NCBI GenBank assembly: GCA_023957155.1
Contig: JAMLHK010000008.1
Coordinates: 62,001-126,000 of the forward strand
DNA length: 64,000 nt
Reading direction: 5' to 3'
From: Chitinophagaceae bacterium
GTDB lineage: Bacteria; Bacteroidota; Bacteroidia; Chitinophagales; Chitinophagaceae
Shown here: in pieces, positions 8,790-17,693 of the stretch
How the letters are laid out: every line of letters begins with the position of its first letter
Numbering within the stretch: the first letter of the stretch is position 1
Program-made: the position numbers and the translations under genes
The notes under the pieces: generated by a model
What the model was told of the DNA's origin: nothing
The model's database searches: none
What the model saw: the letters and a program-made list of their open reading frames with translations, nothing else

Positions 8790-9935
8790 ATGTTAAAATT
8801 GCCCGTATATTTAGATAATAATGCAACTACACCGGTTGATCCCGAGGTGCTGCAGGCTATGCTTCCGTACTTCACCGAGCATTATGGCAATGCTGCAAGC
8901 CGCAATCACAGCTTTGGATGGGTAGCCGAAGAAGCAGTAAAGCAGGCGAGAGAACAGTTGGCTCAGCTGATCAATGCCGGGCCTGGAGAAATTGTTTTCA
9001 CATCAGGCGCTACAGAAGCCATTAACTTAGCCCTGAAAGGTGGATATGAAATGTATAGCGCCAAAGGTAAACATATCATTACCTGTGTTACCGAGCATAA
9101 AGCTGTGCTGGATACCTGTAAACGCCTGGAAAAGTTGGGAGCTGAACTTACCTGCCTGCCGGTAGACAGGGAAGGTATTATTGATTTGAATGATCTGGAG
9201 AAAGCCATTCGCCCGGATACGATCCTTATCAGCATCATGACGGCTAATAATGAAACGGGAACATTACAACCCATAAAGGATATCGGTGCTATTGCAAAAA
9301 AGCATAAGATTATTTTCTTTACCGATGCCACGCAGGCAGCAGGTAAAATACCGGTAGACGTGCAGGACGCATACATTGATATGCTTTGTGTATCTGCACA
9401 TAAAATGTACGGACCCAAAGGTGCCGGCGCATTGTATGTACGAAGAAAAGATCCCCGGGTGCGGCTGGCAGCCCAGATGGATGGCGGCGGACATGAACAC
9501 GGGATGCGCAGCGGTACGCTGAATGTACCGGGTATCGTGGGGCTGGGTAAGTGTTGTACGATAAGTCTGCGGCGGATGGAGGAGGAAGCTAACCGGTTAG
9601 GCGCCTTGCGCGATCAGCTTGAAAAAGGATTAACTGCGGAGAAGAAAATTATGGTGAACGGCAGTAGGGCTCATCGCCTGCCCCATGTAACGAACCTGAC
9701 CTTTGAGGGTATACCGGGAGATCAGCTCCTGGCTGCCATAAATCGTACCATTGCGGTATCTTCCGGATCGGCATGCACTTCAGCAAATCCTGAACCATCA
9801 CATGTGTTAAAAGCTATGCAGCTGAGTGATGATTCTGCTAAAAGCGCTATACGTTTTGGGCTGGGCAGGTTTACTACCAGGGAGGAAATTGCATATACTA
9901 TTGATAAAATAAAAGAATTGATGCAGAGCCTGTGA
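8790..9935 (+). CDS. iscS: Cysteine desulfurase (IscS/NifS family)
   Basis: PLP enzyme that converts cysteine to alanine and a protein-bound persulfide for Fe-S cluster and thio-cofactor synthesis. The PLP lysine is K205 in SAHKMYGPKG. The persulfide cysteine is C329 in SSGSACTS, which makes it a group I (IscS/NifS) enzyme with the long flexible loop. N-terminal YLDNNATTP is the standard opening. The 381-aa length is normal. No iscU, iscA or other Fe-S assembly gene is adjacent, so the isc name reflects sequence class only. Confidence 0.93.
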   Translation: MLKLPVYLDNNATTPVDPEVLQAMLPYFTEHYGNAASRNHSFGWVAEEAVKQAREQLAQLINAGPGEIVFTSGATEAINLALKGGYEMYSAKGKHIITCVTEHKAVLDTCKRLEKLGAELTCLPVDREGIIDLNDLEKAIRPDTILISIMTANNETGTLQPIKDIGAIAKKHKIIFFTDATQAAGKIPVDVQDAYIDMLCVSAHKMYGPKGAGALYVRRKDPRVRLAAQMDGGGHEHGMRSGTLNVPGIVGLGKCCTISLRRMEEEANRLGALRDQLEKGLTAEKKIMVNGSRAHRLPHVTNLTFEGIPGDQLLAAINRTIAVSSGSACTSANPEPSHVLKAMQLSDDSAKSAIRFGLGRFTTREEIAYTIDKIKELMQSL

Positions 9936-10057
9936 GATTTGCTGCTTTGTTAACACGCAATAAAATTTCATTATTATTTTTGAAAGCCAATTTCGTTTTA
10001 TATAAATTGCTACATTTAGGACTTACTTTTTAAAAATATTTTAATAACAATTGAAGT

Positions 10058-11797
10058 ATGGGAGATTTTCAAGTTAAGACCAACCCCCAAAAATATGATG
10101 TTGTGATTGTTGGTTCCGGTGCCGGCGGTGGTATGGCTGCATATATTTTAGCTAATGCAGGGGTTAAGGTCTGCCTGCTGGAGGCAGGTCCGCTCTTTGA
10201 TCCCAAGAAAAATGTAACCCAGTTTAAATGGCCATACGAATCGCCTCGCCGTGGTTCCAGCACAAAGTATCGTCCTTTTGGTGACTTTGATGCCTGTTAT
10301 GGTGGCTGGAAAATTGATGGAGAACCTTATACCAAGGCGCCCGGAACGGAATGGGACTGGTTTAGGGCGCGCATGATGGGTGGACGTACCAATCACTGGG
10401 GACGTATATCCCTGCGTTTTGGTCCTAAAGATTTTAAGAGAAAAAGTATTGACGGCTTGGGAGAAGACTGGCCGATAGGATATGAAGATATTAAGCCTTT
10501 TTACGATCGGGTGGATAAACTGATCGGTGTATTCGGCACCAATGAAGGGTTAGAGAATGATCCGGATGGGTTTTTCCTGCCACCACCCAAACCCAGGCTC
10601 CATGAGCTTTTTATAAAAGATGCCGCGGTACGGTCGGGAGTGCCGGTTATTCCTGGAAGACTTTCCATGCTTACCAAGGCGATCAATAGCGAAAGAGGTG
10701 TATGTGTGTATTGTGGTCAGTGCAACAGGTCATGCCAGTTTTATGCTGACTTCACCTCTGGTTCTGTATTGGTGAATCCGGCACTGGCAACCGGTAATAT
10801 AGATGTTATTGCAAATGCTATGGCAAGAGAAGTGGTTACGGACAGTGAGGGCCTGGCTACCGGCATATCTTATGTAAATAAGGAAGATATGAATGAGTAC
10901 CAGGTGAATGCCAGGGTGGTAATTCTGGCGGCAAGTGCCTGTGAAACGTCAAGGCTGATGCTCAATTCAAAATCGGTACGTCACCCCAACGGGTTGGCTA
11001 ACTCCAGCGATGTGGTGGGGAGATATCTCCACGATTCCACCGGGGCTTCGGTAGGCGGATATCTTCCAAAGCTCTTCGGAAGAAAACGCTATAATGAAGA
11101 TGGTGTGGGTGGTATGCACGTGTATTCACCCTGGTGGGGAAATAATAAGAAATTGGATTTCCCGCGCGGTTATCATATTGAGTACTGGGGTGGTATGGGT
11201 ATGCCTGCTTACGGCTTTGGATTTGGGATAGAGGGTATGAACGGTACCAATGAAGTAAACGGAAAGAAAAAAGAAGCCGGTGGTTATGGTGCTTCATTAA
11301 AAGAAGATCAACGTTATTTCTATGGTGCCGGTGTAGGCATGGCCGGTCGCGGAGAAGCCATACCGAGGCACGATAACTATTGTGAAATAGATCCTTCGAT
11401 AGTAGATAAATACGGTATACCGGTGTTGCGCTTCAATGTAAAATGGAGTGATTATGAGGTGAAGCAGGCTAAACACATGAAAGAGACTTTTAAAGAGATC
11501 ATGCACAATATGGGTGCCGTAATTACCTGGGGCGCAAATGATGGTCCTGAAAATAACTACGGGATCGCAGATCCGGGTAAGATCATTCATGAAGGGGGTA
11601 CCGCAAGAATGGGTAGCGATCCCAAAACTTCGGCGCTGAATAAATGGAACCAGGCCCATGACTGCAAGAACCTGTTTGTTGTAGATGGAGCGGCTTTTAC
11701 CTCGCAGGCGGATAAGAATATTACCTGGACTATTCTTGCTTTATCTATGCGTGCATCCGAATATATCATTGATGAGTTAAAAAAACAGAATCTCTGA
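10058..11797 (+). CDS. GMC-family FAD dehydrogenase, catalytic subunit
   Basis: Large subunit of a gluconate 2-dehydrogenase / FAD-glucose dehydrogenase-like enzyme, 579 aa. The FAD loop VGSGAGGG is at about residues 16-23, and the GMC segment GGRTNHWGR is near 108. A cysteine group [11 protein letters not shown] around residues 213-223 resembles the Fe-S-binding region known from bacterial FAD-dependent glucose dehydrogenases. The C-terminal GMC_oxred_C domain ends with an intact NITWTILAL block. The next gene, 44 bp downstream, is its usual small subunit. It has no export signal and may leave the cell with the Tat-type partner. Confidence 0.92.
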   Translation: MGDFQVKTNPQKYDVVIVGSGAGGGMAAYILANAGVKVCLLEAGPLFDPKKNVTQFKWPYESPRRGSSTKYRPFGDFDACYGGWKIDGEPYTKAPGTEWDWFRARMMGGRTNHWGRISLRFGPKDFKRKSIDGLGEDWPIGYEDIKPFYDRVDKLIGVFGTNEGLENDPDGFFLPPPKPRLHELFIKDAAVRSGVPVIPGRLSMLTKAINSERGVCVYCGQCNRSCQFYADFTSGSVLVNPALATGNIDVIANAMAREVVTDSEGLATGISYVNKEDMNEYQVNARVVILAASACETSRLMLNSKSVRHPNGLANSSDVVGRYLHDSTGASVGGYLPKLFGRKRYNEDGVGGMHVYSPWWGNNKKLDFPRGYHIEYWGGMGMPAYGFGFGIEGMNGTNEVNGKKKEAGGYGASLKEDQRYFYGAGVGMAGRGEAIPRHDNYCEIDPSIVDKYGIPVLRFNVKWSDYEVKQAKHMKETFKEIMHNMGAVITWGANDGPENNYGIADPGKIIHEGGTARMGSDPKTSALNKWNQAHDCKNLFVVDGAAFTSQADKNITWTILALSMRASEYIIDELKKQNL

Positions 11798-11841
11798 TCA
11801 TTATAAAAATGTAAAGCGGTTATCCGCAAAATCTTTTAGCT

Positions 11842-12516
11842 ATGGACAGAAGAAAATCATTAAAAATAATAGGGTTAGGCTCGCTATCTTCCACCGTTTT
11901 ATTTGATGCCTGCAAGTTATCCGATAAAAAGAAAGCGGAAGGTGTTGAAGGAGCAGGTTCCGGCGTTACGCCTGCAGCAGGACCCGACCGGCAGCCGGAA
12001 GAACTGGAACATTATAACCAGGTCATATCTGCTACGTTTTTTACTAAGCATGAAATGGCAACCCTTGCCGTACTGGCTGATATCATCATCCCTAAGGATG
12101 ACGTAAGCGGCAGCGCTACGGATGCCGGTGTGCCGGACTTTATAGAATTTATTGTAAAAGATATGCCCGACCACCAGGTGCCAATGCGTGGCGGACTACG
12201 CTGGGTAGACCGGCAGAGTTACCAGCGTTTCGGGAAAAACTTTAAGGACGCTACTCATGAACAACGTATAGAAATAGTGGAAGATATAGCCTATCCCCGA
12301 AAAGTAAAACCCGGAATGTCGCAGGGCGTTTCGTTTTTTACGCTCATGCGTAACCTGACCTGTACCGGTTTTTATACGTCTAAAATCGGTATTGAAGATA
12401 TAGGGTACAAAGGAAATCAGCCCAATCAATGGAATGGCGTTCCGGACGATGTGCTGAAGCAATACGGTATAGCCTATACCGAAAAAGAAATGAAAGAATG
12501 TGCAAGCTATAGTTAA
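11842..12516 (+). CDS. Gluconate 2-dehydrogenase subunit 3 family protein
   Basis: Small (gamma) subunit, 224 aa, of the GMC dehydrogenase encoded just upstream. The N-terminus has a twin-arginine motif (RRKSLK, residues 3-8) and a short hydrophobic stretch, so it probably carries the cofactor-less signal for Tat export of the complex. The body holds the subunit-3 signature region (ATLAVLADIIIPKD, residues 73-86). Expected cytochrome c subunit genes are not seen nearby, so the electron acceptor is unknown. Confidence 0.9.
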   Translation: MDRRKSLKIIGLGSLSSTVLFDACKLSDKKKAEGVEGAGSGVTPAAGPDRQPEELEHYNQVISATFFTKHEMATLAVLADIIIPKDDVSGSATDAGVPDFIEFIVKDMPDHQVPMRGGLRWVDRQSYQRFGKNFKDATHEQRIEIVEDIAYPRKVKPGMSQGVSFFTLMRNLTCTGFYTSKIGIEDIGYKGNQPNQWNGVPDDVLKQYGIAYTEKEMKECASYS

Positions 12517-12546
12517 TGATTAATAAAACCAGATAAGATGATTACG

Positions 12547-13098
12547 ATGAAATCCTGGCAGATTATTGCAGTAATGACTATCATGGCGGCAGGTGCGGGA
12601 TGCAGTAAGCGGTATAACCCGGCCAATACCCCTTTTGCCATCTATCATCCCATTGCGGAAGACGATGTGCGCAAGCTGGAGAAAGGCATAACCACACCTG
12701 AAGAAACCATTAAGATTTTTGGTGAGCCGGCAAAGAAAAGTATCAGTGATGAAGGAGAAGGATACCTGTATGGTTACCTTGGCGATACGCTGACTGTCAG
12801 ATTTGACAACAGCCAAAAAGTAAGCAGCTTTTTTTATCGTCCTGCTATATTTGAGCCTGTTGAGGGCAATACGGATTACAATAAGAAAAAAATCAATACC
12901 GGTAAATTAAAGAAAATCCAGGTGTACAACACTACCCGTTACGACCTGGAGCGCTGGTTCAGGAAGGCCAGTAAAAAAGAGCGGACCAGCGACCGGTTCA
13001 GGTACACGTTCATCCGTAAAAACGGAACCCTGGTGGTTTATACGTTAGCTAACTACGAAGAAAGGGTACTCAGCTATACCTTTACGCCGGCACTTTAA
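12547..13098 (+). CDS. SmpA/BamE-like lipoprotein
   Basis: Small exported protein with a lipoprotein-type signal (hydrophobic stretch ending in AAGAGC). An ATG three codons earlier at 12538 is also possible. Residues about 45-70 hold a KLEKGITTPEETIKIFGEP segment, the pattern seen at the start of the SmpA/OmlA (BamE) fold. The rest is not recognised. It follows the GMC subunit-3 gene by 30 bp, so it may be co-transcribed; no functional link can be claimed. Confidence 0.7.
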   Translation: MKSWQIIAVMTIMAAGAGCSKRYNPANTPFAIYHPIAEDDVRKLEKGITTPEETIKIFGEPAKKSISDEGEGYLYGYLGDTLTVRFDNSQKVSSFFYRPAIFEPVEGNTDYNKKKINTGKLKKIQVYNTTRYDLERWFRKASKKERTSDRFRYTFIRKNGTLVVYTLANYEERVLSYTFTPAL

Positions 13099-13140
13099 AA
13101 AATGTATTTGAAATCTCAAATTTCAAATCAACCATCTTAT

Positions 13141-14019
13141 ATGAAAGTTTACCTTTTACTCTTTTTGTTCTTTTATGTGGCACCGGCTGCCTACACCCAG
13201 CCGCAGGGGAAAGTAATTGAGGAGGTCACGGTTCCCAGTGCTGTTTTGGGAAGAAGCGTACATTATACGGTGTACCTGCCATCTGATTACGAGGTTTCGC
13301 AAAGAACTTATCCTGTTGTATACCTGCTGCATGGCTACACAGATGATAATACGGGCTGGCTCCAGTTTGGTGAAATAAACCGTTATGCCGACAAGGCCAT
13401 TGCCGGGGGAACGATACCGCCTATGATCATTATCATGCCTGATGCAGATTCGAGCTGGTACATTAATTCATACGATGGAAAGGAAAAATATGAAGATTTC
13501 TTTTTCAAAGAATTCATCCCGGCTGTTGAAAAGACGTATCGTATAAAATCACAAAAGCAGTACCGGGCTGTTGCCGGGCTTTCAATGGGTGGTTACGGGT
13601 CGCTGATGTATGCTTTAAAATATCCCGGGTACTTTGCGGCTGCTGCGCCTTTGAGCGCCGCGGTTTTCAGTGACGATGAAATGGAAAATATGCCGGATGC
13701 TCAGTGGGATCGTATGTTTGGCCAGCTGTACGGACGTGGATTAAAAGGTAAAGCCAGGTTAAGCAAGGCATGGTACGATAATTCGGTCTTATCTGTTATT
13801 GAAAAAAAACCGGGGGCAGAACTCAGCAAAGTGCGTTACTGGATTGATTGCGGGGATGACGATTTTTTAGCCAAAGGAAATGCCTTATTACATATAGCGC
13901 TGCGTTCCAAACAGGTAGCGCATGAATACCGCGTGCGCGATGGCGCTCATAACTGGACCTACTGGCGTACCGGTATTACGGATGCGCTGGCTTTTATAGG
14001 CAACAGCTTCCGACAGTAA
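13141..14019 (+). CDS. Secreted alpha/beta hydrolase, esterase D / feruloyl esterase-like
   Basis: Serine esterase with a cleavable signal (MKVYLLLFLFF to about residue 22). The nucleophile elbow is GLSMGG, with a likely acid at DCGDDD and the catalytic histidine in DGAHNW. Two HG-type oxyanion residues lie in YLLHGYTD. An in-frame ATG at 13102 would put a hydrophilic tail before the signal, so 13141 is preferred. The 292-aa size fits the family. Substrates may be acetylated or feruloylated glycans, which would suit a polysaccharide degrader, but nothing here proves it. Confidence 0.9.
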   Translation: MKVYLLLFLFFYVAPAAYTQPQGKVIEEVTVPSAVLGRSVHYTVYLPSDYEVSQRTYPVVYLLHGYTDDNTGWLQFGEINRYADKAIAGGTIPPMIIIMPDADSSWYINSYDGKEKYEDFFFKEFIPAVEKTYRIKSQKQYRAVAGLSMGGYGSLMYALKYPGYFAAAAPLSAAVFSDDEMENMPDAQWDRMFGQLYGRGLKGKARLSKAWYDNSVLSVIEKKPGAELSKVRYWIDCGDDDFLAKGNALLHIALRSKQVAHEYRVRDGAHNWTYWRTGITDALAFIGNSFRQ

Positions 14020-14075
14020 CAGAGACGCCCTCACAATTAACGATTCCCGAACGATCTATGCCCTATATTTGACAG

Positions 14076-15098
14076 ATGGGCTGGTATATACTGCTTTTTT
14101 TAAAGACCGTCTTTTTTTCGGGTAAGGTTGCCCCTGTTTCCGAAATTCAAAAAATTCAGATCGCAGGCTTTGCCCAGGGTACCACCTGGCATGTTACCTA
14201 TTATGCAGGCGACAGCATAGTAACAAAAATACAGGTAGATAGTATATTAACCCGTTTAGACAGCTCCCTGTCCCTCTATAAGCCCTATTCTTTGATCAGC
14301 CGGTTTAATGCATCGAGAAAAGGGTTGGTTATTGATGATGACCTCGCTGCCGTGGTGCGTAAGTCCATTGAAGCCTGGCAGCAATCCGAAGGACTATTTG
14401 ATATCACCATTCAGCCGCTGGTACAGGCCTGGGGCTTTAGCGCCCGGCCTGTAAAAAAATATCCTGATTCTGCAAGAGTTCGTGCTTTACTCCGGTGTAC
14501 AGGAACAGACAAGATCAGGCTGAAGGGCAGTCGGCTTGTCAAAGCGAAGTCCTGCGTGGCTATAGATGTTGACGGTATAGCCCAGGGGTATAGCGTAGAT
14601 GTTGTGGCGTCTTTCTTAGAACGGCGGGGCATTGTTGATTATATTGTGGAGATAGGAGGGGAAATAAGGGTTAAAGGGCGGAAGCAACCGGGAAAAGAAA
14701 AAATGAAAATTGGTATTGAAGCTCCCGGCGACTATGAAATGAAGGCTCCGGTGATACAGAGGATCATTACGATAGACGAAGGTGCGGTAACCACATCAGG
14801 GAACTATCGAAAATTTCATGAAAGCAACGGGAAAAAATTCAGTCATACCATTGACCCCCGTACGGGCTATCCGACCGATAACAGCCTGGTGAGCGTTACC
14901 GTTTTTGCCAAAGATGCCATTACCGCCGATGCTTATGATAATGTATTAATGGCAATGGGGTTAGAAAAGGCGCTGCGCTTCACTCAGCAGAAGCAGGATA
15001 TAGCCGCTTATTTTATATACAGGCTGCCGGATGGCAGCATCCGGGATACTGCAAGTAGCCGGTTTGTTGAACTTTTTGAGCAGCAGGATACAGAATAA
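14076..15098 (+). CDS. apbE: FAD:protein FMN transferase (ApbE family)
   Basis: Transfers FMN from FAD to a threonine of target proteins such as Na+-NQR or Rnf subunits, acting in the periplasm. Family blocks are all present: IDVDGIAQGYSVD near residue 167, VEIGGEIRVKG near 191, TTSGNYRKF near 242 and SHTIDPRTGYP near 260. A short N-terminal hydrophobic segment serves as signal anchor. The 340-aa length is usual. No target flavoprotein gene is adjacent. Confidence 0.94.
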   Translation: MGWYILLFLKTVFFSGKVAPVSEIQKIQIAGFAQGTTWHVTYYAGDSIVTKIQVDSILTRLDSSLSLYKPYSLISRFNASRKGLVIDDDLAAVVRKSIEAWQQSEGLFDITIQPLVQAWGFSARPVKKYPDSARVRALLRCTGTDKIRLKGSRLVKAKSCVAIDVDGIAQGYSVDVVASFLERRGIVDYIVEIGGEIRVKGRKQPGKEKMKIGIEAPGDYEMKAPVIQRIITIDEGAVTTSGNYRKFHESNGKKFSHTIDPRTGYPTDNSLVSVTVFAKDAITADAYDNVLMAMGLEKALRFTQQKQDIAAYFIYRLPDGSIRDTASSRFVELFEQQDTE

Positions 15099-15144
15099 AT
15101 CAGTCCGGTTGGTAGCGAGATATCTCATTGGGCATTATTGTCCC

Positions 15145-15190
15145 CACTGGCGCAAGTGTTCCCGCTTGCGGGGTCACTTGTGTCAATTAT
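15145..15190. repeat. REP hairpin left of the RAYT gene
   Basis: TGGCGCAAGTGTTCC, a short loop, then GGTCACTTGTGT: imperfect hairpin with CAAGTG/CACTTG arms. An inverted copy lies right of the transposase gene. A shared GAGATAT lies just outside both. Confidence 0.75.
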
Positions 15191-15261
15191 TGTTACCCTG
15201 ATTATATCAGGGATTTATGCGGAATATGTTAATTATATTCGTATAAACAATAATTGTATTA

Positions 15262-15810
15262 ATGTCATCAAAGTATAAACCGGGGGAGGACATTATTCCT
15301 CATTTTGTAACCTTTACAGTTGTGGGATGGGTAGACGTATTTTCGAGGGAGTATTACAAAGAGATTATTGTAAACAGCCTCGCATACTGCCAGCAAAATA
15401 AGGGGTTAATTTTGTATGCTTGGGTAGTAATGACGAATCATGTGCATTTAATCATAAGCACCAAAACGAATACAATCAGTAACCTTGTTCGGGATATTAA
15501 AAAGTTCAATAGTAAAAAAATACTTGAAGCTATTGGTAAATCAGATGAAGAAAGCCGTAAGGAATGGATGTTGAATATATTTCGGTATTCGGGTAGCGGT
15601 AATGCAAATAATAAAGAATACCAATTTTGGAAACAGGATTATCATCCGGTAGAATTAAGCGATAGTTACAGGTGTGAACAAAGGTTAAATTATCTACATG
15701 AAAATCCGGTTCGTTCGGGAATGGTTTGGGAGCCTTGGCAGTATAAATACAGGAGTGCGATAGATTATTATACAAATGAGCATGGTTTGCTGCCTATTGA
15801 GCATTTGTAA
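15262..15810 (+). CDS. REP-associated tyrosine transposase (RAYT)
   Basis: Single-strand HUH-type nuclease of the IS200/IS605 (Y1) superfamily, 182 aa. The HUH motif is HVH in MTNHVHLIIS (about residues 57-66), and the RAYT-typical YLHENPVRSG block follows at about 149. Such proteins are thought to move or maintain REP hairpins rather than a classic insertion sequence. Inverted REP-like hairpins flank it at 15145-15190 and 15845-15880, forming a complete REPtron. No second transposition gene is present. It interrupts no gene. Confidence 0.92.
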   Translation: MSSKYKPGEDIIPHFVTFTVVGWVDVFSREYYKEIIVNSLAYCQQNKGLILYAWVVMTNHVHLIISTKTNTISNLVRDIKKFNSKKILEAIGKSDEESRKEWMLNIFRYSGSGNANNKEYQFWKQDYHPVELSDSYRCEQRLNYLHENPVRSGMVWEPWQYKYRSAIDYYTNEHGLLPIEHL

Positions 15811-15844
15811 TTCTAATTCCCCGATACAATCGGGGCGGTATTAA

Positions 15845-15880
15845 CGTACACAAGTGATCCTACGGAACACTTGCGCCAGA
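15845..15880. repeat. REP hairpin right of the RAYT gene
   Basis: Inverted copy of the left hairpin: ACACAAGTGATCC, short loop, GGAACACTTGCGCCA. Differs from the left copy mainly in its loop. Confidence 0.75.
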
Positions 15881-15963
15881 GCAGGGCATATCTCAAATCT
15901 TCACAAGGTTGCTCACCCTATGCCTGCCGGCATTACTGTTGCACAGGGGCTTCATCGTGTTTT

Positions 15964-16821
15964 CTATTTTAATCTCGCAGAAACAATGCCCGTCTTTCTC
16001 TTCCATATAGTAAATACTCCTTTTTTTTGAGTAATTCCTTCCGTATACTTACGCTGGGAATCATGACTACCCAATGAAACCAGCTGACCATCTTTTAATA
16101 TACTGAAGGCATGAACAAAGCCATTATGGTCGGCAGCATAAATAATTCCTTTGTAAACCGTTGCGTCCTGCCAGTCGTAACTTCCTTTTTCAGTGGTATG
16201 GCTGTACACGGTTCCTTTGAAGTTAAAATCCTGATCGAACCGGTACCACGATTTTTTCAGGGAGTCATGTCCCACGGCTGTTTCTCCCACGTAAATATTA
16301 TTGCCTGTTCTGACTATTGCATTTACGCCATGATGGGTATATGCTGAGATATCAATGTGCTCGATCTGAGAAAGATTATTCTTATTTATCCTGGAAATAA
16401 AAGCCTTCCCTCCTGTAATATATTGCCCGCTGCACGTTAAAATTTCATCCCTTTTTGCATCATAATACAGACCTCCGATTTTATCTTTATGCGTTGCCGA
16501 TTCCAGCAACGCGAAAGTCCTGATATCTCTTTTTTCTATAGTGTGATGATCAGGGGAAACATACAAAAACCTGCCATCATTGGTTATCCCCTGGTTAATC
16601 GGAACCGGTGTAAATAATGTTTCCGTTTCCACAAATCCATTAAACCTTGCTTTTTCACCCGGCAACGGAAATTCAAAATCGGATAGATGGATTTGTTGTA
16701 AATGCTCCTTTTCAGGGGTGACGAAAGGAATCAGCGTAAATGAAGTAATCAGTAACACAAGTGATACGCCAAGCGTGGTCCGGTTGATAAATTTTAAGAA
16801 AAGATTCTTTCTTCTTGTCAT
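15964..16821 (-). CDS. Exported beta-propeller-like protein of unknown role
   Basis: About 285 aa with an N-terminal hydrophobic signal or anchor (LGVSLVLLITSFTLIPFV). The body has repeated short strand-turn units with aspartate/glycine turns and aromatic ends, such as GRFLYVS, GGLYYDA, NNIYVGE and GIIYAAD, consistent with a YVTN/WD40-type propeller. An earlier ATG at 16863 lies in frame; I prefer 16821 because it puts MTRRKN just before the hydrophobic segment. It is convergent with the RAYT gene. No enzyme motif was recognised. Confidence 0.65.
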   Translation of the reverse strand: MTRRKNLFLKFINRTTLGVSLVLLITSFTLIPFVTPEKEHLQQIHLSDFEFPLPGEKARFNGFVETETLFTPVPINQGITNDGRFLYVSPDHHTIEKRDIRTFALLESATHKDKIGGLYYDAKRDEILTCSGQYITGGKAFISRINKNNLSQIEHIDISAYTHHGVNAIVRTGNNIYVGETAVGHDSLKKSWYRFDQDFNFKGTVYSHTTEKGSYDWQDATVYKGIIYAADHNGFVHAFSILKDGQLVSLGSHDSQRKYTEGITQKKGVFTIWKRKTGIVSARLK

Positions 16822-16957
16822 GATATCAAAAGTAAGACAGAAAGTTAAAGAGGACGGTATCATTTTGATTTTTTCTTTCCCGTCTGGGTCTCCGTAGTGT
16901 GGCTACTGAGTATAAGACCGGTACCCCGGCACGGATCAAAATTTGAAATATGCCCGG

Positions 16958-16988
16958 TTGCTTTATAATTTTTATTTTCCTACATTTG
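16958..16988 (+). promoter_or_regulatory. Promoter of the ECF sigma factor gene
   Basis: TTG at 16958-16960, 20 bp, then TACATTTG at 16981-16988: a good Bacteroidota promoter. It sits inside the longer open frame that begins at 16950, which argues for translation starting at the ATG at 17019. Confidence 0.65.
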
Positions 16989-17018
16989 AATATTGCTTGT
17001 ATAATTTATCCCTATTCC

Positions 17019-17615
17019 ATGTATCGCCAACTAACTGATGATGCTTTAATGCAATTGCTTCGCAACAGTGATGCAAAGGCATTTGAAGAAATATACCACA
17101 GGTATTGGGAGCGGCTGGCATTACAGGTTTTAAAAATCACCCGTTCCCGTGAAGACGCCCGCGATATTGTGCAGGAAGTATTCGTTTCCATCTGGAAGCG
17201 CAGAACAGAGATCGAGCTGAAAGGTCCGCTGATTGCTTATCTTCTCAAAAGCGTTCGTAATGTTGCGATACGTTACATTGAAAAAAATATTACCCGTAAT
17301 AATTATTTACAAACGCTATCTGATAGCACCTGCCGGGATACTGCCGACCCCGGACTGTATAGTGAATACAGGGAGCTGCAGCATAAATTAGACCGGGCTG
17401 TTGCCAGCCTGCCTCCCAAAATGCAGGAAGTATATTTGTTAAGCCGGAATGAAAGCATGTCTTATAAAGAGATTGCAGATCACCTGGGCATTGCGGAAAA
17501 TACCGTACGAAAACAATTAAGCAATGCCCTTAAATCGCTCCGCAGTTCCGTAAGCGAACTTACAATATCCCTGCTTGTATGCCTGGCAACGATATTGCAG
17601 GTTACTGGTTTATAG
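17019..17615 (+). CDS. ECF RNA polymerase sigma factor (PUL type)
   Basis: RpoE-like sigma factor of about 198 aa, expected to drive the SusC/SusD operon when released by FecR. Region 2 covers DAKAFEEIYHRYW to DIVQEVFVSIWKRR; region 4 holds the helix-turn-helix MSYKEIADHLGIAENTVRKQ. The start at 17019 is chosen because a promoter lies just upstream. The C-terminus ends in an unusual hydrophobic tail (LTISLLVCLATILQVTGL), which could touch the membrane. Its FecR partner is 1.3 kb away, beyond an unrelated membrane gene. Confidence 0.92.
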   Translation: MYRQLTDDALMQLLRNSDAKAFEEIYHRYWERLALQVLKITRSREDARDIVQEVFVSIWKRRTEIELKGPLIAYLLKSVRNVAIRYIEKNITRNNYLQTLSDSTCRDTADPGLYSEYRELQHKLDRAVASLPPKMQEVYLLSRNESMSYKEIADHLGIAENTVRKQLSNALKSLRSSVSELTISLLVCLATILQVTGL

Positions 17616-17693
17616 TTGAGAACGACACTGTTTGAAGCGCGCCCGCTGCTGATAGCCCATAGCTGATAGCTAAATGTATTTAAAAATTGGCTT

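Noticed and set aside
15145..15880. Classic IS200/IS605 insertion sequence
   Set aside because: Protein pattern is RAYT, and the flanks are inverted REP hairpins rather than IS ends; no accessory TnpB.
16950..17018. N-terminal extension of the sigma factor (23 residues)
   Set aside because: A good promoter lies inside it and the extension does not look like a sigma factor region.
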